From Oscillospiraceae bacterium (GTDB lineage: Bacteria > Bacillota > Clostridia > Oscillospirales > Oscillospiraceae), in contig JAEDNR010000032.1 of the NCBI GenBank assembly GCA_016302405.1, forward strand, positions 1-19,844: DNA of 19,844 bases, in the 5' to 3' direction. Below, in pieces: positions 1 to 7,224 of the stretch; positions within the stretch are counted from its first letter, which is position 1, and every line of letters starts with the position of its first letter. Below the pieces are notes generated by a model. The model had not been told where the DNA came from, ran no database searches, and saw nothing but the letters and a program-made list of their open reading frames with translations. A program made the position numbers and the translations under genes.

Positions 1-51
1 GCGCCCACAATACTTGCAGGGTAACTTGCCGGGAAGATAGGTAATGCCAAC
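1..51 (+). rRNA. rrf: 5S ribosomal RNA, 3' end (partial)
   Basis: The first ~51 bases read like the 3' third of a bacterial 5S rRNA: CGCCCACAATACTT, then a GC-rich loop stem, then GGGAAGATAGGT and a closing GCCAAC. That order matches the loop D/E region and closing helix of the family. The 5' part lies left of the window. A rho-independent terminator follows within a few bases, as expected at the end of an rRNA operon. The call is from recalled consensus; a covariance-model search would settle it. Confidence 0.75.
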
Positions 52-53
52 AC

Positions 54-87
54 AAGGCGCCAGGTGAAAACCTGGCGCTTTCCTTTT
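54..87 (+). terminator. Rho-independent terminator of the rRNA operon
   Basis: Perfect 9-bp stem GCGCCAGGT (57-65) with ACCTGGCGC (70-78), a 4-base GAAA tetraloop and a T-rich tail TTTCCTTTT. It directly follows the 5S end. Confidence 0.85.
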
Positions 88-117
88 GAAAAATCGCCGG
101 AATCCGGCAAAAAAGGA

Positions 118-146
118 TTGCAAAACCGAGTTGCCCATGATATAAT
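118..146 (+). promoter_or_regulatory. SigA-type promoter for the two tRNA genes
   Basis: A -35 TTGCAA at 118-123 is separated by 17 bp from a perfect -10 TATAAT at 141-146. A TG at 138-139, one base before the -10, makes it an extended -10. The predicted start near 153 is about 27 bases before tRNA-Gln. The tRNAs therefore have their own promoter, downstream of the 5S terminator. Confidence 0.8.
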
Positions 147-179
147 ACCCCGTGTGTCCACCATACGGCGCACCGATAT

Positions 180-255
180 TGGGATGTCGCCAAGCGGTAA
201 GGCACCAGACTTTGACTCTGGCATTTCGTCGGTTCAAATCCGGCCATCCCAGCCA
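180..255 (+). tRNA. tRNA-Gln (anticodon TTG)
   Basis: Complete cloverleaf. The acceptor TGGGATG (180-186) pairs with CATCCCA (245-251), followed by discriminator G252 and an encoded CCA (253-255). The anticodon stem CCAGA/TCTGG (205-209/217-221) encloses loop CTTTGAC with TTG at 212-214, which reads CAA/CAG. The T-arm carries GGTTCAAATCC. tRNA-Lys follows after 3 bases, so both are probably cut from one transcript. Confidence 0.97.
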
Positions 256-258
256 TAT

Positions 259-334
259 GATCCGTTAGCTCAGCAGGCAGAGCAACTGCCTTTTAAGCAG
301 TGGGTCCGGGGTTCGAATCCCCGACGGGTCACCA
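259..334 (+). tRNA. tRNA-Lys (anticodon TTT)
   Basis: Complete cloverleaf. The acceptor GATCCGT (259-265) pairs with ACGGGTC (324-330, one T-G wobble), followed by discriminator A331 and encoded CCA (332-334). The anticodon stem ACTGC/GCAGT encloses loop CTTTTAA with TTT at 292-294. The D-arm TAGCTCAG and T-arm GGTTCGAATCC are canonical. The terminator begins at the next base. Confidence 0.97.
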
Positions 335-367
335 AAAATCCCGAATGCGCCAGCGTTCGGGATTTTT
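335..367 (+). terminator. Rho-independent terminator of the tRNA pair
   Basis: ATCCCGAA (338-345) pairs with TTCGGGAT (356-363) around a 10-base loop, with A-tract before and TTTTT after. It starts immediately after the CCA of tRNA-Lys. Confidence 0.85.
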
Positions 368-549
368 ACTTATTACCTCTTCACGATTCACTCTTCACGA
401 ATCTGCGCATTCGGGATTTTTGCAAAGTAAGAAAGAATAGTGAATAGTGAAAAAGTAGGTTATGGGGGAGAGCAATTTTTTGTCCACCAGTGACGAAGAC
501 CTTGAAATGATGGTTTCAAAACTGTAATACATAAATGGGAGGATTTTAT
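368..549. other. Gene-free spacer with a degenerate copy of the tRNA terminator
   Basis: Bases 398-421 (CGAAT-CTGCGC-ATTCG then GGATTTTT) repeat the 3' arm and T-tract of the terminator at 335-367, so the terminator seems to have been partly duplicated. TTCACTCTTCAC (388-399) and GTGAATAGTGAA (about 439-450) form an imperfect inverted pair around it. No coding sequence is visible. Confidence 0.5.
502..530 (+). promoter_or_regulatory. Possible promoter / operator of the RCC1-like gene
   Basis: TTGAAA (502-507), 17 bp, TAATAC (525-530). The -35 forms an inverted repeat TTGAAA-TGATGG-TTTCAA that could be an operator. A start near 537 would leave almost no leader before the ribosome binding site at 537-542, which weakens the call. 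Confidence 0.35.
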
Positions 550-2226
550 ATGGATGTTTCCGATCAGATGTTAGAAGCTGTTGCTAACGCAAAGAAACAG
601 GCAAAAGCAGCGGAGCGGCAATTTGACCTTGCTGCCGAAATGGTCAATATCAAAAGCAGTTCCAGCATTGATTTGTTTGGCGGACGAGCAGTCAGTCAGG
701 TTGCGGATATTGCTTCCTCGGTACGAAAGGCTTGTGACGAGCTTTATGCATCCTATCAGTCCTTGGTATTAATGCTCGATCAGCAGTGCCGTCCTTTATT
801 GAGCCAAAATCCAAGCACGCGTGCGGTAAAAGAAGTCATGGAAATGATTAAATGGCTCAACAAAGAATCGGAAATTGGCTCCAACTTTTCAGGCTCTCTG
901 AATGGTTCTTCCTTGGGCGATTTGGTTAATGTCAAATATTTCGCCAGCATGGAATGCCAAATGATCCAAAAGCACTGGGAGAATGTGTATTCTACGATGC
1001 CAGGAACCGAAGAAGAAAATCGGGCGTTCTATCAGCGGCAGACGGAAGAACGCCGTGCTGCCGGAGAAGCCGAAAGGCAGGCACGCATTCAGGAAAGAGA
1101 ATGGGAACGCCAGGAGCGGGAGCGTGAGCGTCAGGCGCGGGAAGAGAAGCTCCGTCAAAGATTGGAACGCAACGCGGTCAATGCAGACGCGACAGATGCC
1201 CGGCGGGAGTATCTCAAGCCGGCACAGGGGATGCTGGCCGTGAACACGTATTCCTATGCTTTTGTGAAGCCGGATGGAACGGTAGACGCGTTCCAGAGTT
1301 TCATTTCTAATAACGGTACCCCGGGTGATGTATCGCGGTTTTCAGACATGAAAGCGGTGGTATGCACCTGTGACGGCATTGTTGGTTTGCGAAATGACGG
1401 AACCTGTGTCGCTACCGATCCGGGAAGATACTGCAACGCCCACATTTGGGAAGCAAATCAGTGGCGTGACATTCAGGAGCTGGCGGCGGGCGAACATCAT
1501 GTGGTAGGTCTGCGGAGCAACGGCACTTGTGTGGCTACTTCCATCAAATGGAATACCGGATATGGCTATTACGGACAAAGTGAGGTTAGCGGCTGGGCGG
1601 ATATTGTTGCCATTGCCTGCGGTAGTTTTTTCACCATAGGCCTCAAAAGGGATGGTAGGGTTGTCTATACCGGAGAAGGGGATGCCAGCGAAGTCGTGCT
1701 CTGGGAAGATATCGCGCTGATCGCCGCTGGCGGAAGAGGCGCTGTCGGTGTTACCCGGGCAGGAAAAGTGGTAAGCGCGGGAAAAGTCAACATCGGCGCC
1801 ATGGAAAAGGCAGAGAATATTGTCCAGCTGGGGGTGGCGAACGGCAACGCGTATGCCCTTCAGGCAGATGGAACTCTGTTTGGCGGCAGAGAGGATACGT
1901 TTGATCCTTCCAGTAAAGTCTTTGTCGCGAATCACATTATTGCAATCGCCACCGGACACGGACTGGTGGCATTGAAGGAGAACGGAAATGTCCGGCACTA
2001 CGGAGGAAATCCTCCCTTAGCAGACATCCCCGCGGGATATCGGCTCTTTGACAGCTATGAAGGGGTTCTGAAAGAAAGAGCTGCCGCGGAAGAAGCGCGA
2101 AAGCAGAAAGAACAGCAGCAGAAAGCATATCGTGACGCTGGTGTATGTCAGCACTGCGGCGGTCCATTTAAAAAATCCCTCTTTGGCTGCAAGTGCAGCC
2201 AGTGTGGTATGAAAAAGGATTATTGA
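550..2226 (+). CDS. RCC1-like repeat protein with C-terminal zinc ribbon
   Basis: 558 residues. The ATG at 550 is chosen because GGGAGG (537-542) lies 7 bases upstream; the in-frame ATG at 535 overlaps that site. Residues 1-150 are helical and of unknown family. About 160-215 is a long, very charged Glu/Arg-rich helix, likely a coiled coil. From about 230 to 500 run repeats of the pattern 'I-A-G-x-H-x-V-G-L-x-x-x-G-x-V', typical of RCC1/BNR-type beta-propeller blades. The C-terminus (533-552) has CxxC...CxCxxC, a zinc ribbon. No signal peptide or membrane segment is seen, so it is probably cytoplasmic. Its GC content looks lower than that of its neighbours and it stands alone between tRNA genes and a strong terminator, which suggests acquisition. 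Function unknown; a scaffold or sensor role is inference. Confidence 0.8.
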   Translation: MDVSDQMLEAVANAKKQAKAAERQFDLAAEMVNIKSSSSIDLFGGRAVSQVADIASSVRKACDELYASYQSLVLMLDQQCRPLLSQNPSTRAVKEVMEMIKWLNKESEIGSNFSGSLNGSSLGDLVNVKYFASMECQMIQKHWENVYSTMPGTEEENRAFYQRQTEERRAAGEAERQARIQEREWERQERERERQAREEKLRQRLERNAVNADATDARREYLKPAQGMLAVNTYSYAFVKPDGTVDAFQSFISNNGTPGDVSRFSDMKAVVCTCDGIVGLRNDGTCVATDPGRYCNAHIWEANQWRDIQELAAGEHHVVGLRSNGTCVATSIKWNTGYGYYGQSEVSGWADIVAIACGSFFTIGLKRDGRVVYTGEGDASEVVLWEDIALIAAGGRGAVGVTRAGKVVSAGKVNIGAMEKAENIVQLGVANGNAYALQADGTLFGGREDTFDPSSKVFVANHIIAIATGHGLVALKENGNVRHYGGNPPLADIPAGYRLFDSYEGVLKERAAAEEARKQKEQQQKAYRDAGVCQHCGGPFKKSLFGCKCSQCGMKKDY

Positions 2227-2228
2227 TC

Positions 2229-2269
2229 GAACAAAAACCAGGGAGCATCACGCTCCCTGGTTTTTGTTC
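2229..2269. terminator. Bidirectional rho-independent terminator
   Basis: Perfect 18-bp inverted repeat (2229-2246 with 2252-2269) around the 5-base loop ATCAC. The stem has a GC core (CCAGGGAGC) flanked by A5 on one side and T5 on the other, so it can stop transcription from both the RCC1-like gene (plus) and the GyrI-like gene (minus). Confidence 0.93.
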
Positions 2270-2299
2270 TAATCAGCGTACCCTTAATGGAACCACACA

Positions 2300-2788
2300 T
2301 TATTCGCCCGGCTGGATGGGTTCCACCGGGAAGAACAGCTTGCTTTTGCCGGTAGCGGGTTCCGTATAGTCGCAGACCCCGCCGCTGAGCCGCAGCTTCC
2401 GCTCCGGCAGGAGGTTTTCCAGTACATCGTGAAAAATCTCCCCGTAGCGCTCCGGACAGACATCCACGACAAGATAGGTTCTGGCGGGCATGACCCATTT
2501 TGTCCAGCCCTCCGGCGGCCTGGCGTCCCGGTTGACCTCCAGACCGGCGAGGTAGAAACCCTGGGTGAAACCCTCGGTCCATGGCAAAAAGGACATGGTC
2601 TCGTCGCTCATGGCACCCCAGAAGCCCACGTAGGAGCCGTCCTTTTCCCGCATTCCCAGGGGGGCCACGTCATCAAACCGGGCATTTGCCCGGCCCCACA
2701 GCTCCGGGGCGGCATTGTGTCCCGGTGTGCAGAAGCCTTCCATGCCGATGATCGCGATTTCCGGCAGCTGAACCAGCGTTGTTTCCAT
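2300..2788 (-). CDS. GyrI-like / AraC effector-binding domain protein
   Basis: 162 residues. The ATG at 2788 is preceded by AGGAGGA 6-7 bases upstream; the longer open frame runs back through a promoter and is rejected. The sequence looks like a stand-alone GyrI-like (SOUL/AraC effector-binding, Cass2-like) small-molecule domain: an N-terminal 'LPEIAIIGMEGFCTP' strand, a central 'GSYVGFWGAM' strand, 'YLAGLEVN', then 'RTYLVVDV', and a final strand with 'CDYTEP'. No DNA-binding helix-turn-helix precedes it. Family members bind cationic or hydrophobic drugs, and some hydrolyse them. It is transcribed divergently from an MFS exporter, which suggests a shared detoxification role (inference). Confidence 0.78.
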   Translation of the reverse strand: METTLVQLPEIAIIGMEGFCTPGHNAAPELWGRANARFDDVAPLGMREKDGSYVGFWGAMSDETMSFLPWTEGFTQGFYLAGLEVNRDARPPEGWTKWVMPARTYLVVDVCPERYGEIFHDVLENLLPERKLRLSGGVCDYTEPATGKSKLFFPVEPIQPGE

Positions 2789-2858
2789 GGGATCTCCTCC
2801 TGTGGAAAATGTGCCAGTCGGGGCGGGGGTTCCTGCCCGCCCCGGCCAGCCTGCCTTC

Positions 2859-2887
2859 ATTGTAGCCCGTCGCCCGAGCCCTGTCAA
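2859..2887 (-). promoter_or_regulatory. Promoter of the GyrI-like gene with 5' UTR hairpin
   Basis: On the minus strand, a perfect -35 TTGACA (2887-2882), a 17-bp spacer and -10 TACAAT (2864-2859). The predicted start is near 2852. The leader contains a 9-bp GC stem (2819-2827 with 2836-2844, 8-base loop) about 30 bases before the start codon. Confidence 0.82.
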
Positions 2888-2918
2888 TACGGAAACCCGG
2901 GGCAGAACCGGATACCCA

Positions 2919-2947
2919 TTGCATTTTCCTCCGCGCTGTGGTACAAT
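2919..2947 (+). promoter_or_regulatory. Promoter of the MFS transporter gene
   Basis: TTGCAT (2919-2924), 17-bp spacer, TACAAT (2942-2947). It is back to back with the divergent GyrI-like promoter, with about 31 bp between the two -35 boxes. It also fixes the MFS start: an in-frame ATG at 2946 overlaps the -10 box, so translation must begin at 2982. Confidence 0.8.
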
Positions 2948-2981
2948 GGAGAAAAATGTGAAATTGTTGAGGAAAACAAGT

Positions 2982-4241
2982 ATGCATCGGATTCTGACCC
3001 AATATGCCGGGTTAAAAAAGGAAATATATATCCTGTTTGTGGGAAAGCTGGTAACAGCCATGGGCTCCTTTGTCTGGCCCATGATGACGTTTCTTTTGAC
3101 CACCAAGCTGGGCTTTTCCGACGGCGTCGCCGCGATGCTCATTGCCACGGCTGGCGCCGTCTCTTTGCCGGCGGCGCTTCTGGGCGGCAAGCTTGCCGAC
3201 CGCTTTTCCCGGAAAAATATCATCATCCTTTTTGACTGCCTGACGGTGTCGCTGTACCTGCTGGCGGCTGCATTGCCCATCGGCTACCACACGGCTGCCA
3301 TCATCTTCTTCGCGTCATTGTTTCAGACCCTGGAATCCCCCGCCTATGACGCCCTTACGGCGGATTACTCCACCACAATGCAGCGGGAAAAGGCGTTCTC
3401 CCTTTCCTACCTGGGCTTCAATCTGGGCTTTGTTTTCGGCGCCAGCGTTGCCGGCATGCTTTTCGAGTTCCACACCAACCTGGCTTTTGCCCTGAACGGT
3501 CTTGCCATTTTTATTTCCAGCGCCCTGATCTTCTTCTGTGTCAAGCCGGAAAATGCAATCCGGGAGGGAGCGGCCCAGGAGGAAAGCTACGGCGAGTACG
3601 AGCGGCCTGTGGACGATAAGCTCTCCGCCTGGGCGGTTCTCAAGGACCGGAAGGTGGTGGCGGGGATGCTGCTCATCGGCTGCTTTGCATCCATGACCAA
3701 CAACACCGTGGGGATCCTGCTCCCCCTGCAGCTGAAAGAGCAGATGGGCCAGGCCGGCGCCGCCGTTTACGGGTACTTAAACTCCCTGAACGGCTTTGTG
3801 GTGATTCTCTTTACCCCGATTCTGACCATGGTGCTGAAAAGGCTGACGGAGATCCCCAAGTCCATACTGGGGATGCTGCTGTTCCTTTCCGGCATGATGC
3901 TGTTCATGGTAAACGGGGAGCAGTGGTTGCTGTATGTGGGCATGTTTGTCTACACCCTGGGGGAGGTCGTGTCCGTTCTGGGGGACAGACCCTATTCCTC
4001 CCGCCGGATCCCGGCCTCCCACCGGGGCCGCATCGGGGGCATTACCAGCGTGCTCTATTCCGTCTTCTTCTCCCTGACCCAGTACGGCATCAGCTTTGTC
4101 CTGATGGCCGCGGAGGGCAGATATAATTTGCTGTGGATGGTTTTCATTTGCAGCGGTCTTGTGGCGGTGGTGCTCTACACCCTGATTTACCCGGCGGACA
4201 AGCGCCGCTTCCCGGCCCTTTATAAAGGAATTGACAATTGA
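2982..4241 (+). CDS. MFS transporter (drug-efflux type)
   Basis: 419 residues, about 12 hydrophobic helices, the usual length of a major facilitator superfamily 12-TM carrier. Motif A is clear between TM2 and TM3: 'GGKLADRFSRKN' at residues 68-79. A charged central loop around residues 185-205 (EEYSGEYE-like, acidic) separates the two halves. The start at 2982 has GAGGA 8 bases upstream and lies downstream of the mapped promoter. The predicted role is proton-coupled export of a small molecule at the inner membrane; substrate unknown. The last codons and the stop lie inside a TTGACAATTGACAATTG repeat, so the final residues (Ile-Asp-Asn) come from the repeat. Confidence 0.88.
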   Translation: MHRILTQYAGLKKEIYILFVGKLVTAMGSFVWPMMTFLLTTKLGFSDGVAAMLIATAGAVSLPAALLGGKLADRFSRKNIIILFDCLTVSLYLLAAALPIGYHTAAIIFFASLFQTLESPAYDALTADYSTTMQREKAFSLSYLGFNLGFVFGASVAGMLFEFHTNLAFALNGLAIFISSALIFFCVKPENAIREGAAQEESYGEYERPVDDKLSAWAVLKDRKVVAGMLLIGCFASMTNNTVGILLPLQLKEQMGQAGAAVYGYLNSLNGFVVILFTPILTMVLKRLTEIPKSILGMLLFLSGMMLFMVNGEQWLLYVGMFVYTLGEVVSVLGDRPYSSRRIPASHRGRIGGITSVLYSVFFSLTQYGISFVLMAAEGRYNLLWMVFICSGLVAVVLYTLIYPADKRRFPALYKGIDN

Positions 4242-4296
4242 CAATTGTTGCCCGCAGGCGGTCAGACGCCTTGCCCCCGCACTGGTGCGGGGAGAA
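4229..4296. repeat. Intergenic hairpin repeat, short form
   Basis: Starts with the tandem ATTGACAATTGACAATTG that ends the MFS gene, then GGCGGTCAGACGCCTTG and a perfect 8-bp hairpin CCCCGCAC-TG-GTGCGGGG (4275-4292). The GGTTAGACGCCTTGCCCCC module recurs at about 11115-11134 and 19782-19800. Confidence 0.8.
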
Positions 4297-4332
4297 ACCC
4301 AACACAAAATCGTTGTAAAGGAGGCAATGGAA

Positions 4333-4842
4333 ATGAACATTAAGAAAACAGCCCGTCTGGGGCTTTTGACGGCCATTGCCCTGACCATCTTTATGGTAGA
4401 GGCTCAGCTTCCGGCCCTGGTCCCCATCCCCGGTGTCAAGCTGGGACTTGCCAATATCGTTACCGTGTTCACCGTATTCACCATGGGCCCGGGATCGGGG
4501 GCGGCGGTGCTCTTTGCCCGTATTTTCCTGGGGTCGGTGTTCAGCGGTAACTTCGGTGCCATCCTCTACTCCGCCGCCGGGGGCGCACTTGCCATCCTCG
4601 CCACCATTGGCCTGCGCCGGGTTCTGACGGCAAAGCAGCTTTGGGTGGCGGGCTGCCTGGGGGCCGTGACCCACTCCATCGGCCAGATGATGATGGCCGT
4701 GGCGGTGACCGGCACACCGACGGTGCTGATCTATCTTCCGGTGATGATCGCTATCAGCGTGGTCACCGGCCTGTTTACCGGGCTGTGCGCCCAATTTCTT
4801 GTGAATCGGGGAAAAGATCTGTGGAAAACCTTTTTGAAATGA
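4333..4842 (+). CDS. Gx transporter family / heptaprenyl diphosphate synthase component I-like membrane protein
   Basis: 169 residues with 5-6 hydrophobic helices. 'VEAQLPALVPIPGVKLGLANIVTVF' spans residues ~22-46 and is the hallmark of the Hpre_diP_synt_I family, related to ECF-type S components. The start at 4333 has AAAGGAGG 8 bases upstream; the ATG at 4327 is only 2 bases from it. The family name comes from an old link to prenyl diphosphate synthesis, but the fold suggests small-molecule uptake or binding; substrate uncertain. The next gene starts inside its 3' end, so the two are translationally coupled. Confidence 0.85.
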   Translation: MNIKKTARLGLLTAIALTIFMVEAQLPALVPIPGVKLGLANIVTVFTVFTMGPGSGAAVLFARIFLGSVFSGNFGAILYSAAGGALAILATIGLRRVLTAKQLWVAGCLGAVTHSIGQMMMAVAVTGTPTVLIYLPVMIAISVVTGLFTGLCAQFLVNRGKDLWKTFLK

Positions 4843-5228
4843 ACCTGCCGAAGGCCCGGATCGATGCCATTTCCAATCTGGGCCTTGCCCATATCGGTGA
4901 TGGGGTCTATGAGCTGCTGTGCAGGGCCCGGCTTTGCGCCAATGGAGAGACCACCGTGGGCCGGCTTCACAGGGACACCATTGCTCTGGTAAAAGCCCCC
5001 ACCCAGGCAAGGCTTTCGGAGAAAATTCTGCCCCTGCTGACGGAGGAGGAGCTTGCCTGGTTCCGTCGGGGGAAGAATGCCCATGTCCACGCGGTGCCCA
5101 AGTCCGCAACCCCCCAGGAGTACGCCAAGGCCACCGGGCTGGAGGCTCTGTTCGGGGCGCTGTACCTGGCGGGGAAGACCCAGCGGCTCAATGAACTGTT
5201 CCACGCCATGATGGAGGGGGAAGACTGA
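4821..5228 (+). CDS. mrnC: Mini-ribonuclease III
   Basis: 135 residues, the usual size of the family. It is an RNase III catalytic domain without a dsRNA-binding domain, acting in 23S rRNA 3' and 5' maturation in Bacillota. Seen: 'LAHIGDGVYELLCR' with Asp27 and Glu31 (metal-binding signature), 'RRGKNAHVHAVPKSATPQEY' and 'ATGLEALFGALYL'. GTG 4821 is preferred as start because GGGGAAAAG lies about 5 bases upstream; ATG 4839 has no ribosome binding site. This start gives a 22-base overlap with the upstream gene. The stop overlaps the rqcH start in TGATG. The pairing of an rRNA-maturation enzyme with a ribosome-rescue factor is functionally coherent. Confidence 0.93.
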   Translation: MENLFEMNLPKARIDAISNLGLAHIGDGVYELLCRARLCANGETTVGRLHRDTIALVKAPTQARLSEKILPLLTEEELAWFRRGKNAHVHAVPKSATPQEYAKATGLEALFGALYLAGKTQRLNELFHAMMEGED

Positions 5229-6976
5229 TGGCCTTTGACGCGTTTTTTCTGTCCGCCGTGCTGGCGGAGGTGGAAGAGAAATGCCTGGGCGGCCGGGTGG
5301 AGAAGATTTTCCAGCCCAGCCGGGACACGGTGCTGCTGCTTCTGCGGGGCCGGGAGAGCCGGGAAAAGCTGCTGATCGCGGCAAACCCCGCCGCGCCCAG
5401 GCTCCATCTCACCGCCTGCTCTCCGGAAAATCCGGCGGAGCCGCCCATGTTCTGCATGGTGCTGCGCAAGCACCTTTCGGGGGCGCGGCTATCAAAAATT
5501 AGCCAGATGCCCATGGAGCGCATGGCGGAATTCACCTTTGACTGCACCGATGAAATGGGCTACCCCGTCCAGAAAAAGCTGGTGGCGGAGCTCATGGGCA
5601 GGACCTGCAATCTGTACCTGCTGAGTCCCGAGGGGCGGATTCTGGACTGTCTGCGCCGGGTGGGCCTGGACGAAAGCACCCGGGCGGCCCTGCCGGGACT
5701 GCAGTACCGGTTTCCAGCTCCGGTGGAAAAGGAAAACCCTGCCCTGTTGACGGCCGCGGATTTTGAAAGGATTCTCCACGCACCCGGGGCGGATGTGCTC
5801 AGTGACCGGCTGATGGATACCCTGGGCGGTCTGTCCCCCCTGGTGTGCCGGGAGGCGGCGCTGTTTGCCGGGGGAGCGGTGGACGTGCGGGTGAGCGCCC
5901 TGGGGCGAGACACCGGAGAAAAGCTGGCCCTCTTTTTTGGGGAGCACCTCCGGCACCCCGGCCCCTGGCAGTACGCTCAGCCCGACGGCACACCCAAGCA
6001 GTTTGCTTTCTGCCCCATCCGGGAGTACGGCGAGTGTAGCCGGGCGGAGAGCTTTGCCGCCCTGCTGGATGGATTTTATGTCCTCAGGGACCGTCGGGAC
6101 GCCATCCGCCAGAAGAGCCAGACCATGCGTAAAACCGTGTCCAACCAGTGCCAGCGGCTGCGGCGGAAAATGGCGGTGCAGGAAAAGGAACTGGCGGCGA
6201 GCTGTGATCGGGAGCGTCTGCGCCAGTTGGGAGATATTCTCACCGCGAACCTGAGCCGGGTGGAGCGGGGCGCGGCGCAGGTCATCTGCCAGGATTTTTA
6301 CGACGCCGATATGAAAGACATTTCCATTCCCCTGTCAGCCCAGCTGTCTCCCCAGCAGAACGCGGCGAAGTTTTATAAGGACTACGCCCGAATGAAGACC
6401 GCGGAAAAGGAGCTGAAAAAGCAGCTTGCTCTGGGGGCGGAGGAGCTTGCCTACCTGGAAAGCGTCCTGGAGGAGCTGAACCGGGCGGGCACCGACGCCG
6501 AGCTGGAGGAAATCCGCCAGGAGCTCCAGTCCGGGGGCTATCTCAGGCAGGACTCCGGAAAGAAGCGGATGAAGCAGGGAAAGCTGCCGCCTCTGCGGTT
6601 TGAAAGCACCGACGGCTTTCCCATTTATGTGGGCCGAAACAACCGGCAGAATGACGAGCTGACCTTTAAGCTTGCCCGGAAGGATGACATCTGGTGCCAC
6701 GCCTCCAAGGTCCACGGCAGCCATGTGATCATTGCCTGCGGCGGGGCGGCGGTGCCCGACGATACTGTGACCCAGGCCGCCCAGCTGGCCGCCTACTATG
6801 CCGAGACCGGGGGCGGACAGAATATCCCCGTGGATGTGACCCGGGTCAAGCAGGTGAAGAAGATCCCCAGCGGCAAGCCGGGAATGGTGATCTATCACAC
6901 CTACCGCACTGTGGTAGCCAACCCCTACCCGGACATCCGTGTGGACCCCCTGAACGCCGAGAAAATGGACAATTGA
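5228..6976 (+). CDS. rqcH: Ribosome-associated quality control protein RqcH (Rqc2/NEMF family)
   Basis: 582 residues, near full family length. RqcH binds stalled 50S-peptidyl-tRNA and recruits tRNA-Ala to add C-terminal alanine tails. The NFACT-N domain starts with 'FDAFFLSAVLAEVEEK' and 'RVEKIFQP' (1-110); the middle (about 290-430) is helix-hairpin/coiled coil; the C-terminal NFACT-R domain (about 460-560) has 'FPIYVGRNNRQNDELTF' and 'DIWCHASKVHGSHVII'. The position matching the conserved Asp-Arg pair of NFACT-N reads Glu97-Arg98. The gene is formerly annotated as fibronectin-binding protein FbpA. The start overlaps the mrnC stop (TGATG). The terminal Asp-Asn and stop (GACAATTGA) lie in an intergenic repeat. 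Confidence 0.93.
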   Translation: MAFDAFFLSAVLAEVEEKCLGGRVEKIFQPSRDTVLLLLRGRESREKLLIAANPAAPRLHLTACSPENPAEPPMFCMVLRKHLSGARLSKISQMPMERMAEFTFDCTDEMGYPVQKKLVAELMGRTCNLYLLSPEGRILDCLRRVGLDESTRAALPGLQYRFPAPVEKENPALLTAADFERILHAPGADVLSDRLMDTLGGLSPLVCREAALFAGGAVDVRVSALGRDTGEKLALFFGEHLRHPGPWQYAQPDGTPKQFAFCPIREYGECSRAESFAALLDGFYVLRDRRDAIRQKSQTMRKTVSNQCQRLRRKMAVQEKELAASCDRERLRQLGDILTANLSRVERGAAQVICQDFYDADMKDISIPLSAQLSPQQNAAKFYKDYARMKTAEKELKKQLALGAEELAYLESVLEELNRAGTDAELEEIRQELQSGGYLRQDSGKKRMKQGKLPPLRFESTDGFPIYVGRNNRQNDELTFKLARKDDIWCHASKVHGSHVIIACGGAAVPDDTVTQAAQLAAYYAETGGGQNIPVDVTRVKQVKKIPSGKPGMVIYHTYRTVVANPYPDIRVDPLNAEKMDN

Positions 6977-7191
6977 CAATTGGGAATTGCAAAACATACA
7001 CAAATTGGAATTTGGCGGCTTAAGCCGAATTGACAATTGACAATTGACAGTTGACAATGATTGTGTCCCTACGGGACGATTTTGAAAGGATTCCTTTTGT
7101 TTTCGTTCAAATTCTTTTTATTTTAAATCATCCCGAAGGGATTCCTTAATTGTCAATTGTTCATTGTCAATTGTCAATTAAATTCCAATTT
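6968..7191. repeat. MITE-like inverted-repeat block between rqcH and its terminator
   Basis: GACAATTGACAATTG at 6968-6982 overlaps the rqcH stop. The core is bounded by AAATTGGAATTT (7002-7013) and its reverse complement AAATTCCAATTT (7180-7191). Inside the boundaries are multiple ATTGACA units on the left (7031-7060) and TGTCAAT units on the right (7151-7178), so the whole ~190 bp can fold on itself. Bases 7099-7191 are a near-identical inverted copy of 10945-11037. Confidence 0.85.
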
Positions 7192-7198
7192 ATCGTAC

Positions 7199-7224
7199 CC
7201 CGCCGTGTATGCGGCGGGATTTTT
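7199..7224 (+). terminator. Terminator of the MFS-mrnC-rqcH strand
   Basis: CCCGCCG (7199-7205), 6-base loop, CGGCGGG (7212-7218), ATTTTT. It overlaps the stop codon of the convergent deacetylase gene. Only the repeat block separates it from rqcH, suggesting the repeat entered between the gene and its terminator. Confidence 0.75.

Noticed and set aside
95..108. Small hairpin GCCGG-AAT-CCGGC as a terminator
   Set aside because: The stem is only 5 bp and it lies inside the upstream region of a clear tRNA promoter.
64..447. Open frame of 127 residues over the tRNA genes
   Set aside because: It overlaps a terminator and two complete tRNAs, which explain the sequence.
2787..2981. N-terminal extension of the MFS gene
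   Set aside because: It would begin upstream of its own promoter and contains no membrane segment; 2982 fits better.
2789..3280. N-terminal extension of the GyrI-like gene
   Set aside because: It would cross both divergent promoters and the MFS coding start; the ATG at 2788 has a strong ribosome site.
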